Shown: positions 11,046 to 20,354 of the stretch, piece by piece | Position numbering within the stretch: position 1 is the first letter of the stretch | Layout: each line of letters opens with the position of its first letter | Assembly (NCBI RefSeq): GCF_018137945.1 | Contig: NZ_CP073089.1 | Location: forward strand, 2,480,001 to 2,544,000 | Source: Brevibacterium sp. W7.2 | GTDB lineage: Bacteria; Actinomycetota; Actinomycetes; Actinomycetales; Brevibacteriaceae | Direction: 5' to 3' | Length of the DNA: 64,000 nt | Notes under the pieces: generated by a model | What the model was told of the DNA's origin: nothing | Database searches by the model: none | The model's input: only the letters and a program-made list of their open reading frames with translations | Program-made: the position numbers and the translations under genes

Positions 11046-12242
11046 TCACCCGACGAATTCGCGTCCCGGCCGGCCACCGCGTCCGCGACCGTGGACGACG
11101 AGGTAGACGAGCATCGAGACGACGACGAGACCGGCGCACAGCAGGAACATCCCGCTGCCCCCGGTGATCGGCATGAGCGCGCCGAGGATGATCGGACCGA
11201 TCCCCGAGCCCGCGTCGAGGAGGAGGAAGAACGAGGCCGTGGCCACCGGGACCCGGGACATCGGCACGGACTTCACGGTGATCGTCTGCGCGCTCGGCAT
11301 GAGGGAGCCGAAGCCGAAGCCGATGAGGATGCCGGCGATGACGATGCCCGCCGTCGTCGGCCACAGCGCGAGGAGGACGTTGCCGAGGGCGTTGAGGATG
11401 AGCACGGGGTAGATGACGACGTTGTCGCCGTAGGCGTCCTGGATCCGCCCGATGAAGAGGCGGGCGACGAGGGAGGCCGCGGCGTAGGCGATGAAGAAGA
11501 GGGACGCGGCGCCGGGCACGCCGTTGTCGGCGGCGTAGCCGGCGAGGAAGACGAGGGCCGCAGCGAACGCGACACCGGCGATGAGCATGATGAGCCCGAT
11601 GCGCAGTCCGTCCCGATCGACCATCGTGCGCGGATGGAGATGCCATTTCGTGTCCCGCTGGGCCTGAGTGAGCTCCTGCTTCGGCAGGTCGAGGAAGAAG
11701 CAGAGGACGAGGGAGATGGCCGACATGACCGCCGAGGCGATGAAGAGGACGGTGAAGTCGAATTCGGCGGGCAGGAGCACGCCGAGGTAGGGCCCGAGCG
11801 CCGTCGACAGGGTCGTCGCGGTGCCGAAGTAGCCGGTGCCCTCGCCGCGCCGCGAGGCCGGGATGACCGACTGGATGGCCGTCATGATCGCCGTGTTCCC
11901 CGCCCCGAAGGCGATGCCGTGAATGAGGCGGATGACGATGAGGAGGGTGAGGGTGTCGGCGGCGATGTAGGCGAGGGAGGCGAGGACGAAGACGGCCATC
12001 GAGATGACGAGCAGGGTGCGGCGGCCGATGAAGTCGAGGTACTTGCCGGTGAGGATGCGGGCGACGACGGCGCCGACGATGAAGCTCGAAGAGGCGAAGC
12101 CGGCTGCGGCCTGACCGGCGGAGAAGCGCGCGACCGCGTATCCGGCCATCGAGGTCATGAGCAGGTAGAAGACCATGGACATCGTGAGATTGAGGCCGAT
12201 GCCCACGATGAAGTCCTTGGTCCACAGCTGTGCTCTTGCCAC
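11046..12242 (-). CDS. MFS transporter, 12-TM
   Basis: A 398-residue major facilitator with about 12 hydrophobic segments in two six-helix halves and a central loop near residue 195. The signature between helices 2 and 3 (GKYLDFIGRRTLL) and the helix-4 arginine (VIRLIHGIAFGAGN) are visible. The sequence resembles the YfcJ/YwoG-like drug or metabolite exporter group. The substrate is unknown. It lies upstream of the nitrilase on the same strand and is divergent from the DUF885 gene. Confidence 0.85.
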   Translation of the reverse strand: MARAQLWTKDFIVGIGLNLTMSMVFYLLMTSMAGYAVARFSAGQAAAGFASSSFIVGAVVARILTGKYLDFIGRRTLLVISMAVFVLASLAYIAADTLTLLIVIRLIHGIAFGAGNTAIMTAIQSVIPASRRGEGTGYFGTATTLSTALGPYLGVLLPAEFDFTVLFIASAVMSAISLVLCFFLDLPKQELTQAQRDTKWHLHPRTMVDRDGLRIGLIMLIAGVAFAAALVFLAGYAADNGVPGAASLFFIAYAAASLVARLFIGRIQDAYGDNVVIYPVLILNALGNVLLALWPTTAGIVIAGILIGFGFGSLMPSAQTITVKSVPMSRVPVATASFFLLLDAGSGIGPIILGALMPITGGSGMFLLCAGLVVVSMLVYLVVHGRGRGGRPGREFVG

Positions 12243-12403
12243 GTTCTCTTCTCTCGATTCACGGTTGTCCGGCGGTCGGGCTCAACCAGGGTATAGCTTC
12301 AGCGAATTCCCAGACGGCGCATTCCAGCCCGTGGCCGTGTGCCTCTCCTCATAGGCTGTCGGCCCGGTCACGGGGTGTGTCCGGCCTCATATATGGTGAG
12401 GTC

Positions 12404-14083
12404 ATGACTGAGAAGAGAACCCCGTCGGCCGTTGACGCCGTCGCCGAAGAGTACGTCGATCGCTCCCTCGCCCTCTCCCCCTCGCTCGCCCTCTACCTGG
12501 GGATCGACGGGGCGAAAGGCTTCGACGACTTCTCCCCCGCCGGGCTCGCCGCCCACCACGAGCTCACCGTCGAGACGCTGGCCAAGCTCGACGAGGTCGA
12601 GGCGAGCGCCGACCTCGACGACATCGATCGGGTGACGATCGACGCGATGCGCGACCGCCTCGGCGTCGACCGGGACCTCTACGACGCCGGCTTCATACAT
12701 GCCAGCCTCAATGTCATCGCCTCCCCCGTCCAGGACATGCGCGACATCTTCGACCTCATGCCCACGGCCACCGTCGCCGACTGGGAGACCGTCGACGAGA
12801 CGCTCGCGGCGATTCCGGCCTCGGTGACCGGGTACGAGGAGTCGCTGGCTCTGGCCAAGGACCGCGGGCAGGTCGCCGCGCGCATCCAGATCGAGAAGGT
12901 CATCGACCAGGTGCAGGCGATCGCCGGGGACGAGTCCCCGTATCTCACCGTCATCGCCGGGGCCGACGACGTCGCCGAGGTGCCCCAGACCCTGCGCGAT
13001 GATCTGGCCTCCCACGCCGAAGCGGCCCGCACCGCATTCGCCGGACTCGCCGATTTCCTCGCCTCCGAGCTCCTCCCGGTCGCCCCGGAGAACGAGGCGG
13101 CCGGCCGGGCCGCGTACGCCCTGCATTCGCGGGACTTCCTCGGCGCCGAGATCGACTTCGACGAGACGTATGCGTGGGGTCTGGCCGAACTCGAGCGCAT
13201 CGACGCCGAGCAGCGGCGCGTCGCCGAGCAGATCATGCCCGGCGTCGACCTCTTCGACGTCATGAAGGCCCTCGACAAGGACCCCGAGCGGATGCTCGTC
13301 GGCAAGGAGGCCCTGCGCGAGTGGATGCAGGGAGTCGCCGACGAGGCGATCGCCGAACTCGGGAAGACCCACTTCGACATCCCCGAACCCGTGCGCACGA
13401 TCGAGTGCATGATCGCGCCCTCGTCGACCGGCGGGATCTACTACACGGGCCCGACCGACGACTTCTCGCGGCCGGGACGGATGTGGTGGTCGGTGCCCGA
13501 GGGGGTCACCGAGTTCGCGACGTGGCAGGAGAAGACGACCGTCTACCACGAGGGAGTGCCCGGTCATCACCTCCAGGTGGGGCAGGCGACGTACGTCTCC
13601 GACACCCTCAACCGCTGGCGCCGGCTCATGTGCTGGGTCTCCGGGCACGGCGAGGGCTGGGCGCTCTACGCGGAGAAGCTCATGGCCGACCTCGGCTACC
13701 TCGACGACCCGGCCGACTACCTCGGGATGCTCGACTCGCAGCGTCTGCGGGCGGCCCGCGTCGTCCTCGACATCGGCTTCCACCTCGGTCTCGAGGCCCC
13801 CGAGAGCCTCGGCGGGGGCACGTGGGATCGGGAGAAGGCCTGGCAGTTCCTCACCGACAACGTCGCGATGGACCGCAGCTTCCTCGCGTTCGAACTCGAC
13901 CGCTACCTCGGCTGGCCGGGGCAGGCGCCGAGCTACAAGATCGGCCAGCGCCTGTGGGAGCAGTTCCGCGACGAGGCGGCCGCCGAGGCGGGCGAGGACT
14001 TCGACCTCAAGGCCTTCCATTCGAAGGCGCTGGGTCTCGGATCCGTCGGTCTCGACACCCTCGGCCGGGCGATGCGGCGCTGA
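12404..14083 (+). CDS. DUF885 family (putative zinc-dependent peptidase)
   Basis: A 559-residue protein of the DUF885 family, a largely uncharacterised group resembling thermolysin-clan metallopeptidases. The zinc-type motif HEGVPGHH begins at His382, and a second conserved block SGHGEGWALYAEKLM follows about 35 residues later and probably supplies the third ligand. The start is the ATG at 12404 with GGTGAGG just upstream. An earlier in-frame start at 12230 would run through the control region and is unlikely. No signal peptide is seen, so it is probably cytoplasmic. It is followed by a strong hairpin and is likely monocistronic. Confidence 0.85.
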   Translation: MTEKRTPSAVDAVAEEYVDRSLALSPSLALYLGIDGAKGFDDFSPAGLAAHHELTVETLAKLDEVEASADLDDIDRVTIDAMRDRLGVDRDLYDAGFIHASLNVIASPVQDMRDIFDLMPTATVADWETVDETLAAIPASVTGYEESLALAKDRGQVAARIQIEKVIDQVQAIAGDESPYLTVIAGADDVAEVPQTLRDDLASHAEAARTAFAGLADFLASELLPVAPENEAAGRAAYALHSRDFLGAEIDFDETYAWGLAELERIDAEQRRVAEQIMPGVDLFDVMKALDKDPERMLVGKEALREWMQGVADEAIAELGKTHFDIPEPVRTIECMIAPSSTGGIYYTGPTDDFSRPGRMWWSVPEGVTEFATWQEKTTVYHEGVPGHHLQVGQATYVSDTLNRWRRLMCWVSGHGEGWALYAEKLMADLGYLDDPADYLGMLDSQRLRAARVVLDIGFHLGLEAPESLGGGTWDREKAWQFLTDNVAMDRSFLAFELDRYLGWPGQAPSYKIGQRLWEQFRDEAAAEAGEDFDLKAFHSKALGLGSVGLDTLGRAMRR

Positions 14084-14108
14084 GGTCACGGCCCCGCCTG
14101 TCCGGCAT

Positions 14109-14143
14109 CGGGTGCCCACCGTCCGCGCGACGGTGGGCACCCG
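14109..14143 (+). terminator. Hairpin after the DUF885 gene
   Basis: A perfect 15-bp stem (14109-14123 with 14129-14143) and 5-base loop lies 26 bp past the DUF885 stop and 33 bp before the GntR start. It separates the two same-strand genes. Confidence 0.78.
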
Positions 14144-14176
14144 TGTCCGTGCCCCGCGAAGTGAGAGAATGAGCGC

Positions 14177-14872
14177 GTGAAGAACAACGACACCCCCCGG
14201 TCGGAGACGCTGCGGGTCACCGAGGTGCTGCGCGGTGAGATCATCGACGGTCAGCGGGCGCCGGGCAGCCGCCTCGTCGAACGCAACCTCGCCTCCGAGC
14301 TCGGGGTGAGCCGGGTCCCGATCCGGGAGGCGCTCAAGCAGCTCGCGTCCGAAGGGCTCGTGACGCACCGGCCGAACACGTGGGCGACGGTGCGCGAGTT
14401 CTCTCCCAGCGATGTCGCCGACCTCGCCGAGGTGCGGCAGGCCTTCGATCTCCTCTCCTTCGAACTCGCCGCTCAGCGTCACACCCGCGAGGGGCTGGAG
14501 CGGCTCGAGGCGACGATGACGGCCGGTCGCCGCCAGGCCGAGGCCGGAGACGCCGTGGGGGCGCATCGGTCCGCCGCGGACTTCCACGCCATCGTCACCG
14601 AGCTCTCGGGCAACCGGCTCCTCGTCGAGGTCGGCGAGCTCCTCGATTCGCGGATGCGGTGGCAGCTGAGCCAGCATGACGAGCTCGACGTCGTCGCAGC
14701 TGAGCATGCCGAGCTCTTCGATGCCATCGCCCACCGCGACCTCGAACGGGTGCGCGCGCTGGCCGCCCACCATCTCGACACGAGCCGGCAGCAGCACGAC
14801 AAGCACCGCGAACGTCTCGCGCACGAACCGCAGGAGATCTCCGACCCCGGCGGGGCCGCGGATTCGGACTGA
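14177..14872 (+). CDS. GntR regulator, FCD subfamily
   Basis: A 231-residue regulator. The N-terminal winged helix (residues 15-75: GSRLVERNLASELGVSRVPI, then REALKQLASEGLV) is followed by an all-helical FCD ligand domain with metal-site histidines (RSAADFHAIV, AEHAELFDAI, LAAHHLDTSRQQH). The start is GTG at 14177. It ends 7 bp from the end of the racemase gene, so it is convergent with the NCS1/racemase pair. FCD proteins often sense small acids or racemase-type intermediates, making these genes the likely targets. Confidence 0.88.
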   Translation: MKNNDTPRSETLRVTEVLRGEIIDGQRAPGSRLVERNLASELGVSRVPIREALKQLASEGLVTHRPNTWATVREFSPSDVADLAEVRQAFDLLSFELAAQRHTREGLERLEATMTAGRRQAEAGDAVGAHRSAADFHAIVTELSGNRLLVEVGELLDSRMRWQLSQHDELDVVAAEHAELFDAIAHRDLERVRALAAHHLDTSRQQHDKHRERLAHEPQEISDPGGAADSD

Positions 14873-14879
14873 CCGGGCC

Positions 14880-15668
14880 TCAGGAGGCCCGGGTGACGGG
14901 GTCGTGCCGCGTCACGGTCTGCGGGTCCGACGGGGACGCTCCCGCTGCCGCGGCGAAGGGCCAGCCGTCGAGGCGCTTCGGGCGGGCCGGGGCGTACGTG
15001 CGCACCTTCGACGTCGTCAGCCCCAAGCCGACGAGCGCCTCGGCGAGCCTGACCGCGGCGGCCACGCCGTCGACGACGGGCACCGCGCAGCGGCCGACGA
15101 TCGTCTCGGTGAGGTCGGCCATCCCGCCGCAGCCGAGGACGATGACCTCGGCACGATCGGTCTCGACGGCCTCGGCGGCCGCCTCGGCGATCGCGGCCAC
15201 TGCCCGATCGGGATGGGCCTCGAGGTCGAGCACGGGCATCCCCGACGCCCGCACGGACGTGCAGTGCCGGTCGAGTCCGGCGAGCAGCAGGCGGTCCTCG
15301 ATGAGGGGAACGGTGCGGTCGAGGGTGGTGACGACGGCGTACCGGCGCCCGAGCATCATCGCCAGCTGCGCCCCCGCCTCGGTGATGTCGACGACGGGGA
15401 CGTCGAGGAGCTCCTGGAGGCCCTCACGTCCGTGCTCGCCGTACCCGGCCTGGATGACGGCGTCGTAGTCCCCGGCATAGCCGAGCACGGCATCCATGAC
15501 GCCGAGCGCGGCGAGATGGCTCTCGACGTTGCCTTCGCAGGATTCGGCGCCGAAGGTCGGCGTGAGACCGATGATCTCGGTGCCCGCCGAGGCGGCCTCG
15601 CTGGCCGCCCGGGCGATGCCGGCGGTCATCGCCGCAGTGGTGTTGACGTTGACGACGAGGATTCTCAT
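14880..15668 (-). CDS. Aspartate/glutamate/hydantoin racemase family
   Basis: A 262-residue racemase of the Asp/Glu/hydantoin family, which uses two cysteines for proton exchange at the substrate C-alpha. The visible motifs are LVVNVNTTAAMTAGIA at the N-terminus, GAESCEGNVESHLA with the first candidate cysteine, and VLGCGGMADL with the second. The pairing with an NCS1 permease, as in hydantoin-utilisation loci, supports 5-substituted hydantoin or allantoin as substrate. No hydantoinase is seen nearby. Arylmalonate decarboxylase and maleate isomerase belong to the same superfamily and are alternatives. Confidence 0.82.
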   Translation of the reverse strand: MRILVVNVNTTAAMTAGIARAASEAASAGTEIIGLTPTFGAESCEGNVESHLAALGVMDAVLGYAGDYDAVIQAGYGEHGREGLQELLDVPVVDITEAGAQLAMMLGRRYAVVTTLDRTVPLIEDRLLLAGLDRHCTSVRASGMPVLDLEAHPDRAVAAIAEAAAEAVETDRAEVIVLGCGGMADLTETIVGRCAVPVVDGVAAAVRLAEALVGLGLTTSKVRTYAPARPKRLDGWPFAAAAGASPSDPQTVTRHDPVTRAS

Positions 15669-15735
15669 GGGCGAAGTCCTTCGCAGGATCGGAGGGGTGT
15701 CGGGGTGCGTGTCAGAGTGAGCGTCTGAGCGGGCC

Positions 15736-17277
15736 TCAGTGGGCGGTGGGCACGGCGATCTCCTCGCCGTCGACCTCGCGGAACGTGAAGTCCCGGCGGG
15801 CGATGACGAAGTAGATGACCGCGGCGATCCCTGCGCCGAGGAACCAGGAGAACTGCGAGACGCCGGAGAACGCGGGGACGAGGGCGAGGATGAGCGAGAG
15901 GATCGCGGCGGGGATGAACGCCCCGATCGCCCGCCAGTTGACGCCGTGGTGGTAGAAGTACTCGCCGTCGTGGGCCTCGGTGTAGAGCTGCGGGACGTTG
16001 ACCTTCGTCTTCCGCACGAGCCAGTAGTCGACCATGATGACGCCGAACAGGGGCCCGAGCAGCGCGCCGAGGCCGCCGAGGAAGTAGACGATGACGACGG
16101 GTGAGTCGTAGAGGTTCCACGGGAGGATGACGAATCCGATGATCGCGGAGATGATCGCGGCCCGGCGGAAATTGAGATGGCGCGGGAAGAGGTTCGTCAG
16201 GGCGTAGGTCGGGGCGACGAAGTTCGCCATGAGGTTGACGGCGATCGTGAGCACGAGCAGGGAGAGCGAGGCGGCGGCGAGCAGGACCGGATTGCCGATG
16301 GCCTGGACGATGTCGGCGGGCGAGCTGATGACCGTGCCGTCGATCGAGTACTGGGCGCCGGCGAGCGAGATGACGACGAGGCCGAAGACGAGCATGTTGA
16401 TGGGGATGCCCCAGAAGTTGCCGACGACGATCGAGCCCTTCTTCTTCGCCGACCGGGTGAAGTCGGAGAAGTTGAGGACGAAGGTGCCGTAGATCGCCAC
16501 CCACAGAGCCCCTCCGCCGAGGATGTTCGTCCACATCTGCCACCCGGTGAGCGGGTCGTCGATCGACCACGCGATGCGGAAGTCGACGCGGACGAGCATC
16601 CAGATCGCCAGGGCGAGGAAGGTGACGAGGATGATCGGGCCGGCGATCGCCTCGTAGCGCCGGATCATCTCCATCCCGTAGCTGACGATGATGACCTGGA
16701 CGATCCACAGCAGGGTGAAGGAGAACCAGCCGAGGCCGCTCAGTCCGAGGAACTCGACCTCAGTCCACGCCTGGAGGCCGGGGATGAGGGTGATGAGGAG
16801 GACGTTGAGGACGTTCGCGGCGAGGTAGGTCTGGATCCCGAACCAGGCGATCGCGACGATCCCCCGCACCGAGGCGGCCAGCTGGGCCCCGTGGATGCCG
16901 AAGGCGATGCGGCACATCACCGGATAGGGAACGCCGGTCTTGTGACCCATGAACCCTGAGAGGGTGAGGAGGACGAAGAGCAGGGCCGCACCGACGAGGA
17001 GGGCGACGAGGATCTGCCACGCGCCGAGGCCGAGGGCGAAGAGGCCGAGGGCGAACCCGTAGTTGCCGAGCGAGTGGACGTCGTTGGCCCAGAGCGAGAA
17101 GACGCTGTACGCCGTCCAGCTGCGGCCCTCCTTCCTGCTCGGCGCGAGATCGGCGTTGTAGAAGCGCGGGCTGATCCGGTGCGCGGCGAGCTGTTCCGGG
17201 CTCGGTCCGAGCCGGTGCGGCATGGTGCTCGACTGCGGGTCGGGCACGGACTGGTCGGACGTCACGGTGTGGGCCAT
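15736..17277 (-). CDS. NCS1 nucleobase:cation symporter
   Basis: A 513-residue NCS1 transporter with about 12 membrane segments. Hallmarks are the N-terminal soluble stretch, SVFSLWANDVHSLGNYGFA in helix 1, FMGHKTGVPYPVMCRIAFG, and GTFVLNFSDFTRSAKKKGS. Family members import uracil, allantoin or hydantoin with Na+ or H+. Spacing to the racemase is 67 bp on the same strand, indicating an operon for uptake and racemisation. The start is the ATG at 17277; no strong SD is visible, and an ATG about 17 codons later is the alternative. Confidence 0.88.
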   Translation of the reverse strand: MAHTVTSDQSVPDPQSSTMPHRLGPSPEQLAAHRISPRFYNADLAPSRKEGRSWTAYSVFSLWANDVHSLGNYGFALGLFALGLGAWQILVALLVGAALLFVLLTLSGFMGHKTGVPYPVMCRIAFGIHGAQLAASVRGIVAIAWFGIQTYLAANVLNVLLITLIPGLQAWTEVEFLGLSGLGWFSFTLLWIVQVIIVSYGMEMIRRYEAIAGPIILVTFLALAIWMLVRVDFRIAWSIDDPLTGWQMWTNILGGGALWVAIYGTFVLNFSDFTRSAKKKGSIVVGNFWGIPINMLVFGLVVISLAGAQYSIDGTVISSPADIVQAIGNPVLLAAASLSLLVLTIAVNLMANFVAPTYALTNLFPRHLNFRRAAIISAIIGFVILPWNLYDSPVVIVYFLGGLGALLGPLFGVIMVDYWLVRKTKVNVPQLYTEAHDGEYFYHHGVNWRAIGAFIPAAILSLILALVPAFSGVSQFSWFLGAGIAAVIYFVIARRDFTFREVDGEEIAVPTAH

Positions 17278-17591
17278 GGGAGTTCTCGAATCAGACGGGC
17301 GCGGCGCTGGAATACCAAAGTCGTTCTTCCCGGCGTCGCGGCGGTGAGAGCTGACCTCGTGAGCGTAACCTGGGTCACAGTGATTCCGCAATGGGGTCAT
17401 CGCCGTCAGTCCAGCAGTGACAACGCCTGGTGTGCGCGAGTCAGACTGCCGGACCTGGGATGATGCCGGCGGATCGGCGGCGCTCGGTAGTGGAATATTT
17501 GGCCTACCATTTAATCGGATCACCGTCGGCGGTCACGGCCGGCGCACGGGCCGCCCTTGACTTCGACTCGAACACGTGTTCGAATGCCGGT

Positions 17592-18644
17592 GTGAGATGG
17601 AATGACACGGAACCGACAGCCGGGCTCTTCGGAGTCACCGGGCTCATCCGCACCGTGCGCGCCCCGGAGTTCGCGGGGATGACGTTCCACGAGGTCCTCG
17701 CGAAGTCCGCGCTCAACCGTGTCCCGCAATCGAGTGCGATGCCGTTCTCGTGGACGATCAACCCGTATCGGGGCTGCTCCCACGCGTGCGTCTACTGCTT
17801 CGCCCGGAGCACCCACCGGTATCTCGACCTCGACTCCGGCGGCGACTTCGACCGGCAGGTCATCGTCAAGGTCAACACTCCGGAGGTGCTCGCCGCGGAG
17901 GTCGCCAAGCCCCGCTGGTCACGCGACCTCGTCGCCCTCGGGACGAACACCGACCCCTATCAGCGAGCCGAGGGCCGCTACCGCCTCATGCCCGGGATCA
18001 TCACCGCCCTCGCCGAACACGGCACACCGCTGTCGATCCTCACGAAGGGCACCCTGCTGCGTCGCGACCTCCCGCTGCTCGCCGAGGCCGCCCGCGACGT
18101 GCCCGTCGAGATCAGCATGTCGATCGCCGTGTACGACGACGAGCTCCAGCAGGCGATCGAACCCGGGACGCCGACGACCGCGGCGCGGTTGGCGACGGTG
18201 CGCGCGGCTGCCGAACTGGGCTTCCGAGTCACCGTGTTCATCATGCCGGTGCTGCCCAAGCTCACCGATTCGCGCGAGCATCTCGAAACGGCGCTCGCGG
18301 CGATCAGGGACGCCGGTGCGAGCAGGGTCGTCTACGGCGCCCTTCACCTGCGCCCGGGCGCTCGCGAGTGGTTCTTCGCCTGGCTCGACCGCGAGCACCC
18401 CGAGCTTCTCCCCCGCTACCGGCGCATGTATGCGAACTCGGCGTATGCCTCGAAGGAGTACCGGACCTGGTTGGCGGCGCGGATCAATCCGCTCATCGAC
18501 CGCTACGAGCTGCGCGGGACCAGCGACGACGACTATCCCGCGACGAAGCGGTGGACCCGGCGCGGCACCACCGGCGGCGGGCAATCGTCACCGAACGCCG
18601 CTGCCGAGTCCGCCCTGCTCGATCCCCAGGCGGCACTGTTCTGA
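17592..18644 (+). CDS. Rv2578c-family radical SAM protein
   Basis: A 350-residue radical S-adenosylmethionine protein. The iron-sulfur ligands are Cys62, Cys66 and Cys69 in GCSHACVYCFAR. The segment NPYRGCSHAC and later LGTNTDPYQ and LRPGAREWFF match the SplB-like Rv2578c group, whose reaction is not established. The start chosen is GTG at 17592 (MRWNDTEP), because family members begin with MRW; the longer frame from 17430 lacks family character. The C-terminal 40 residues are Gly/Ser-rich. The stop lies in the first unit of a 14-bp tandem repeat. Confidence 0.85.
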   Translation: MRWNDTEPTAGLFGVTGLIRTVRAPEFAGMTFHEVLAKSALNRVPQSSAMPFSWTINPYRGCSHACVYCFARSTHRYLDLDSGGDFDRQVIVKVNTPEVLAAEVAKPRWSRDLVALGTNTDPYQRAEGRYRLMPGIITALAEHGTPLSILTKGTLLRRDLPLLAEAARDVPVEISMSIAVYDDELQQAIEPGTPTTAARLATVRAAAELGFRVTVFIMPVLPKLTDSREHLETALAAIRDAGASRVVYGALHLRPGAREWFFAWLDREHPELLPRYRRMYANSAYASKEYRTWLAARINPLIDRYELRGTSDDDYPATKRWTRRGTTGGGQSSPNAAAESALLDPQAALF

Positions 18645-18688
18645 CAGCACTGTTCTGACGCCGCTGCTGTGACGGCACTGTTCTGACG
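18633..18688. repeat. 14-bp tandem repeat over the radical SAM stop
   Basis: Four 14-bp units (18633-18646, 18647-18660, 18661-18674, 18675-18688) share GCACTGTTCTGAC, the third degenerate. Each carries a TGA, and the first is the actual stop. Because 14 is not divisible by 3, the successive TGAs close all three frames. Confidence 0.88.
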
Positions 18689-18835
18689 GCGTCGCCTCCC
18701 CATCGTCCGCGACGGTCGGGTCCTCCAGGTCGAGACAAACACCTCGGCGGGTCGCGCCTCCGGGTCGAATGTGACGACGGTCGCACCCGGCCCCGCGGCG
18801 GGAATAACCTCCATGGGCAGGTAGTTGAAAAGTGT

Positions 18836-19558
18836 ATGAAAATTGAGATCTGGTCGGACATCGCCTGTCCGTGGTGCTACATCGGCAAACGTCGCTTCGA
18901 AACCGCGCTCGAGGGTTTCCCGCACAAGGATGACGTGGAGGTCGAGTGGCGCAGCTTCCAGCTCGATCCCACCCTTCCCGCCCATGTCGAGGAGTCGGAA
19001 GCGAATTACCTCAGCCGGTCGAAGGGCATGCCCGCCGAACAGGTGCGGCAGATGTTCGCCCAGGTGAGCGAGCAGGCGGCGCGCGAGGGCCTCAACTACG
19101 ACTTCGATTCCGTCGTCGTCGCGAACAGCTTCACCGCCCACCGCTTCCTCCACTTCGCCAAGAGCCACGGTGTCATGGCGGCCGCCGAGGAGGCGCTGAT
19201 GTCCGGGCATTTCGAGTCCGGTCGTGACATCGGAAGCATCGACTACCTCGCCGAGGTGGGTGAGTCGCTCGGGCTCGATCCCGCCGAGACCCGTCGGGTC
19301 CTCGAATCCGACGCGTACACCGACGCTGTCGAGGCCGATGTCGCTCAGGCCCGGATGCTCGGCGCCAATGGGGTGCCGTTCTTCGTCATCGACCGCAAAT
19401 ACGGAATCTCCGGCGCGCAGAAGCCGCCGGTCTTCACCCAGGCGCTCGAGACCGCGTGGGACGAGAGCCGGAAGCTCACCGTGCTCACCGGCACCGGCAC
19501 CGACGGCGCCGACGACTACCCCGAGGGTGCCGTCTGCGGCCCCGAGGGCTGCAACTGA
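18836..19558 (+). CDS. DsbA family oxidoreductase (FrnE-like)
   Basis: A 240-residue thioredoxin-fold protein with a helical insertion and redox pair Cys11-Cys14 (SDIACPWCYIGKRR). The cis-proline region is NGVPFFVIDRKY. No signal peptide is present, so this is a cytoplasmic FrnE-type disulfide isomerase rather than a periplasmic DsbA. FrnE relatives assist oxidative-stress tolerance. Two C-terminal cysteines (CGPEGCN) could form a second redox site, as reported for FrnE proteins. The next gene, an FMN reductase 49 bp downstream, fits a redox-stress operon. Confidence 0.88.
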   Translation: MKIEIWSDIACPWCYIGKRRFETALEGFPHKDDVEVEWRSFQLDPTLPAHVEESEANYLSRSKGMPAEQVRQMFAQVSEQAAREGLNYDFDSVVVANSFTAHRFLHFAKSHGVMAAAEEALMSGHFESGRDIGSIDYLAEVGESLGLDPAETRRVLESDAYTDAVEADVAQARMLGANGVPFFVIDRKYGISGAQKPPVFTQALETAWDESRKLTVLTGTGTDGADDYPEGAVCGPEGCN

Positions 19559-19607
19559 CACAGCTCCATCCCCATCACCTCCACAGACGTCGAAAGGACC
19601 ACCACCC

Positions 19608-20186
19608 ATGACTGAGACCCCGTCCACCCCGCTCATCCGCATCATCGTCGGCAGCGTCCGACCGGTGCGCGTCGGCGACCAGATCGCCTCCGCCGTCGCC
19701 GAGATCATCTCCGATGCCGCCGATGCGCGCACCGAGATCATCGACCTCGCCGATCTTGACCTGCCGCTGCTCGACGAGCCGCGGATGCCGGCGCTCGGCG
19801 ACTACCAGAATGCGCACACGAAGGAATGGGCGCGGATCATCGACGAGTCCGACGCGGTCGTCTTCGTCACCCCGCAGTACAACGCCGGCTACCCGGCGTC
19901 GCTGAAGAACGCCATCGACTACCTCTTCGCCGAGTGGAAGGACAAGCCGTCGCTCATCATCAGCTACGGCGGCCACGGCGGTGGGATGTCCGGCGCGCAG
20001 CTGCGTGCCGTGCTCGAGTTCATCGGTCTCGACCTCGTCGGCGACAACGTCGAGATCACTCTGCCGCGCGACTCCTACGGCCCGGACTGGCGACTCACCG
20101 ACGCCGAGGAGGTCGTCGCCGGCTACGCCGATGAGCTCCGCACCGCGGCGCGGGCGCTCGATCGCAGCCTCGTCCCCCAGTCCTGA
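19608..20186 (+). CDS. NADPH-dependent FMN reductase family protein
   Basis: A 192-residue flavodoxin-like reductase. Characteristic features are IIVGSVRPVRVGD at the N-terminus (phosphate-binding loop), TPQYNAGYPASLKNAIDYL (the conserved P-x-Y-N block around FMN) and SYGGHGGG. Such proteins reduce FMN, quinones, azo dyes or chromate with NAD(P)H. The start is the ATG at 19608 preceded by GAAAGGA. It is co-directional with the DsbA-like gene and followed by a strong hairpin. Confidence 0.9.
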   Translation: MTETPSTPLIRIIVGSVRPVRVGDQIASAVAEIISDAADARTEIIDLADLDLPLLDEPRMPALGDYQNAHTKEWARIIDESDAVVFVTPQYNAGYPASLKNAIDYLFAEWKDKPSLIISYGGHGGGMSGAQLRAVLEFIGLDLVGDNVEITLPRDSYGPDWRLTDAEEVVAGYADELRTAARALDRSLVPQS

Positions 20187-20222
20187 TCGCTCCGGGCTCC
20201 GGCCCGGCCAGCCTTCCTCTTC

Positions 20223-20254
20223 GAACTCCGCGGATGACATCATCCGCGGAGTTC
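20223..20254 (+). terminator. Hairpin after FMN reductase
   Basis: A perfect 15-bp inverted repeat (20223-20237 with 20240-20254) with a formal 2-base centre lies 37 bp after the FMN reductase stop. It probably ends the DsbA/FMN-reductase transcript. A 17-bp direct repeat (20259-20275, 20282-20298; TGTCCCGGCTGTCCCAC) follows. Confidence 0.75.
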
Positions 20255-20354
20255 TCCGTGTCCCGGCTGTCCCACTCGTCTTGTCCCGGCTGTCCCACCC
20301 GGCGATGACCGGAACCGTGCTCTCGACGGGGCAACCGGACTAAGGTGAGCGACT

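Noticed and set aside
9777..12296. An 839-codon plus-strand frame
   Set aside because: It lies antisense to TetR, nitrilase and MFS genes with recognisable motifs; composition is highly charged and unnatural.
12368..14824. An 818-codon minus-strand frame over DUF885 and GntR genes
   Set aside because: It crosses two genuine plus-strand genes and their hairpin; low-complexity composition fits a shadow frame.
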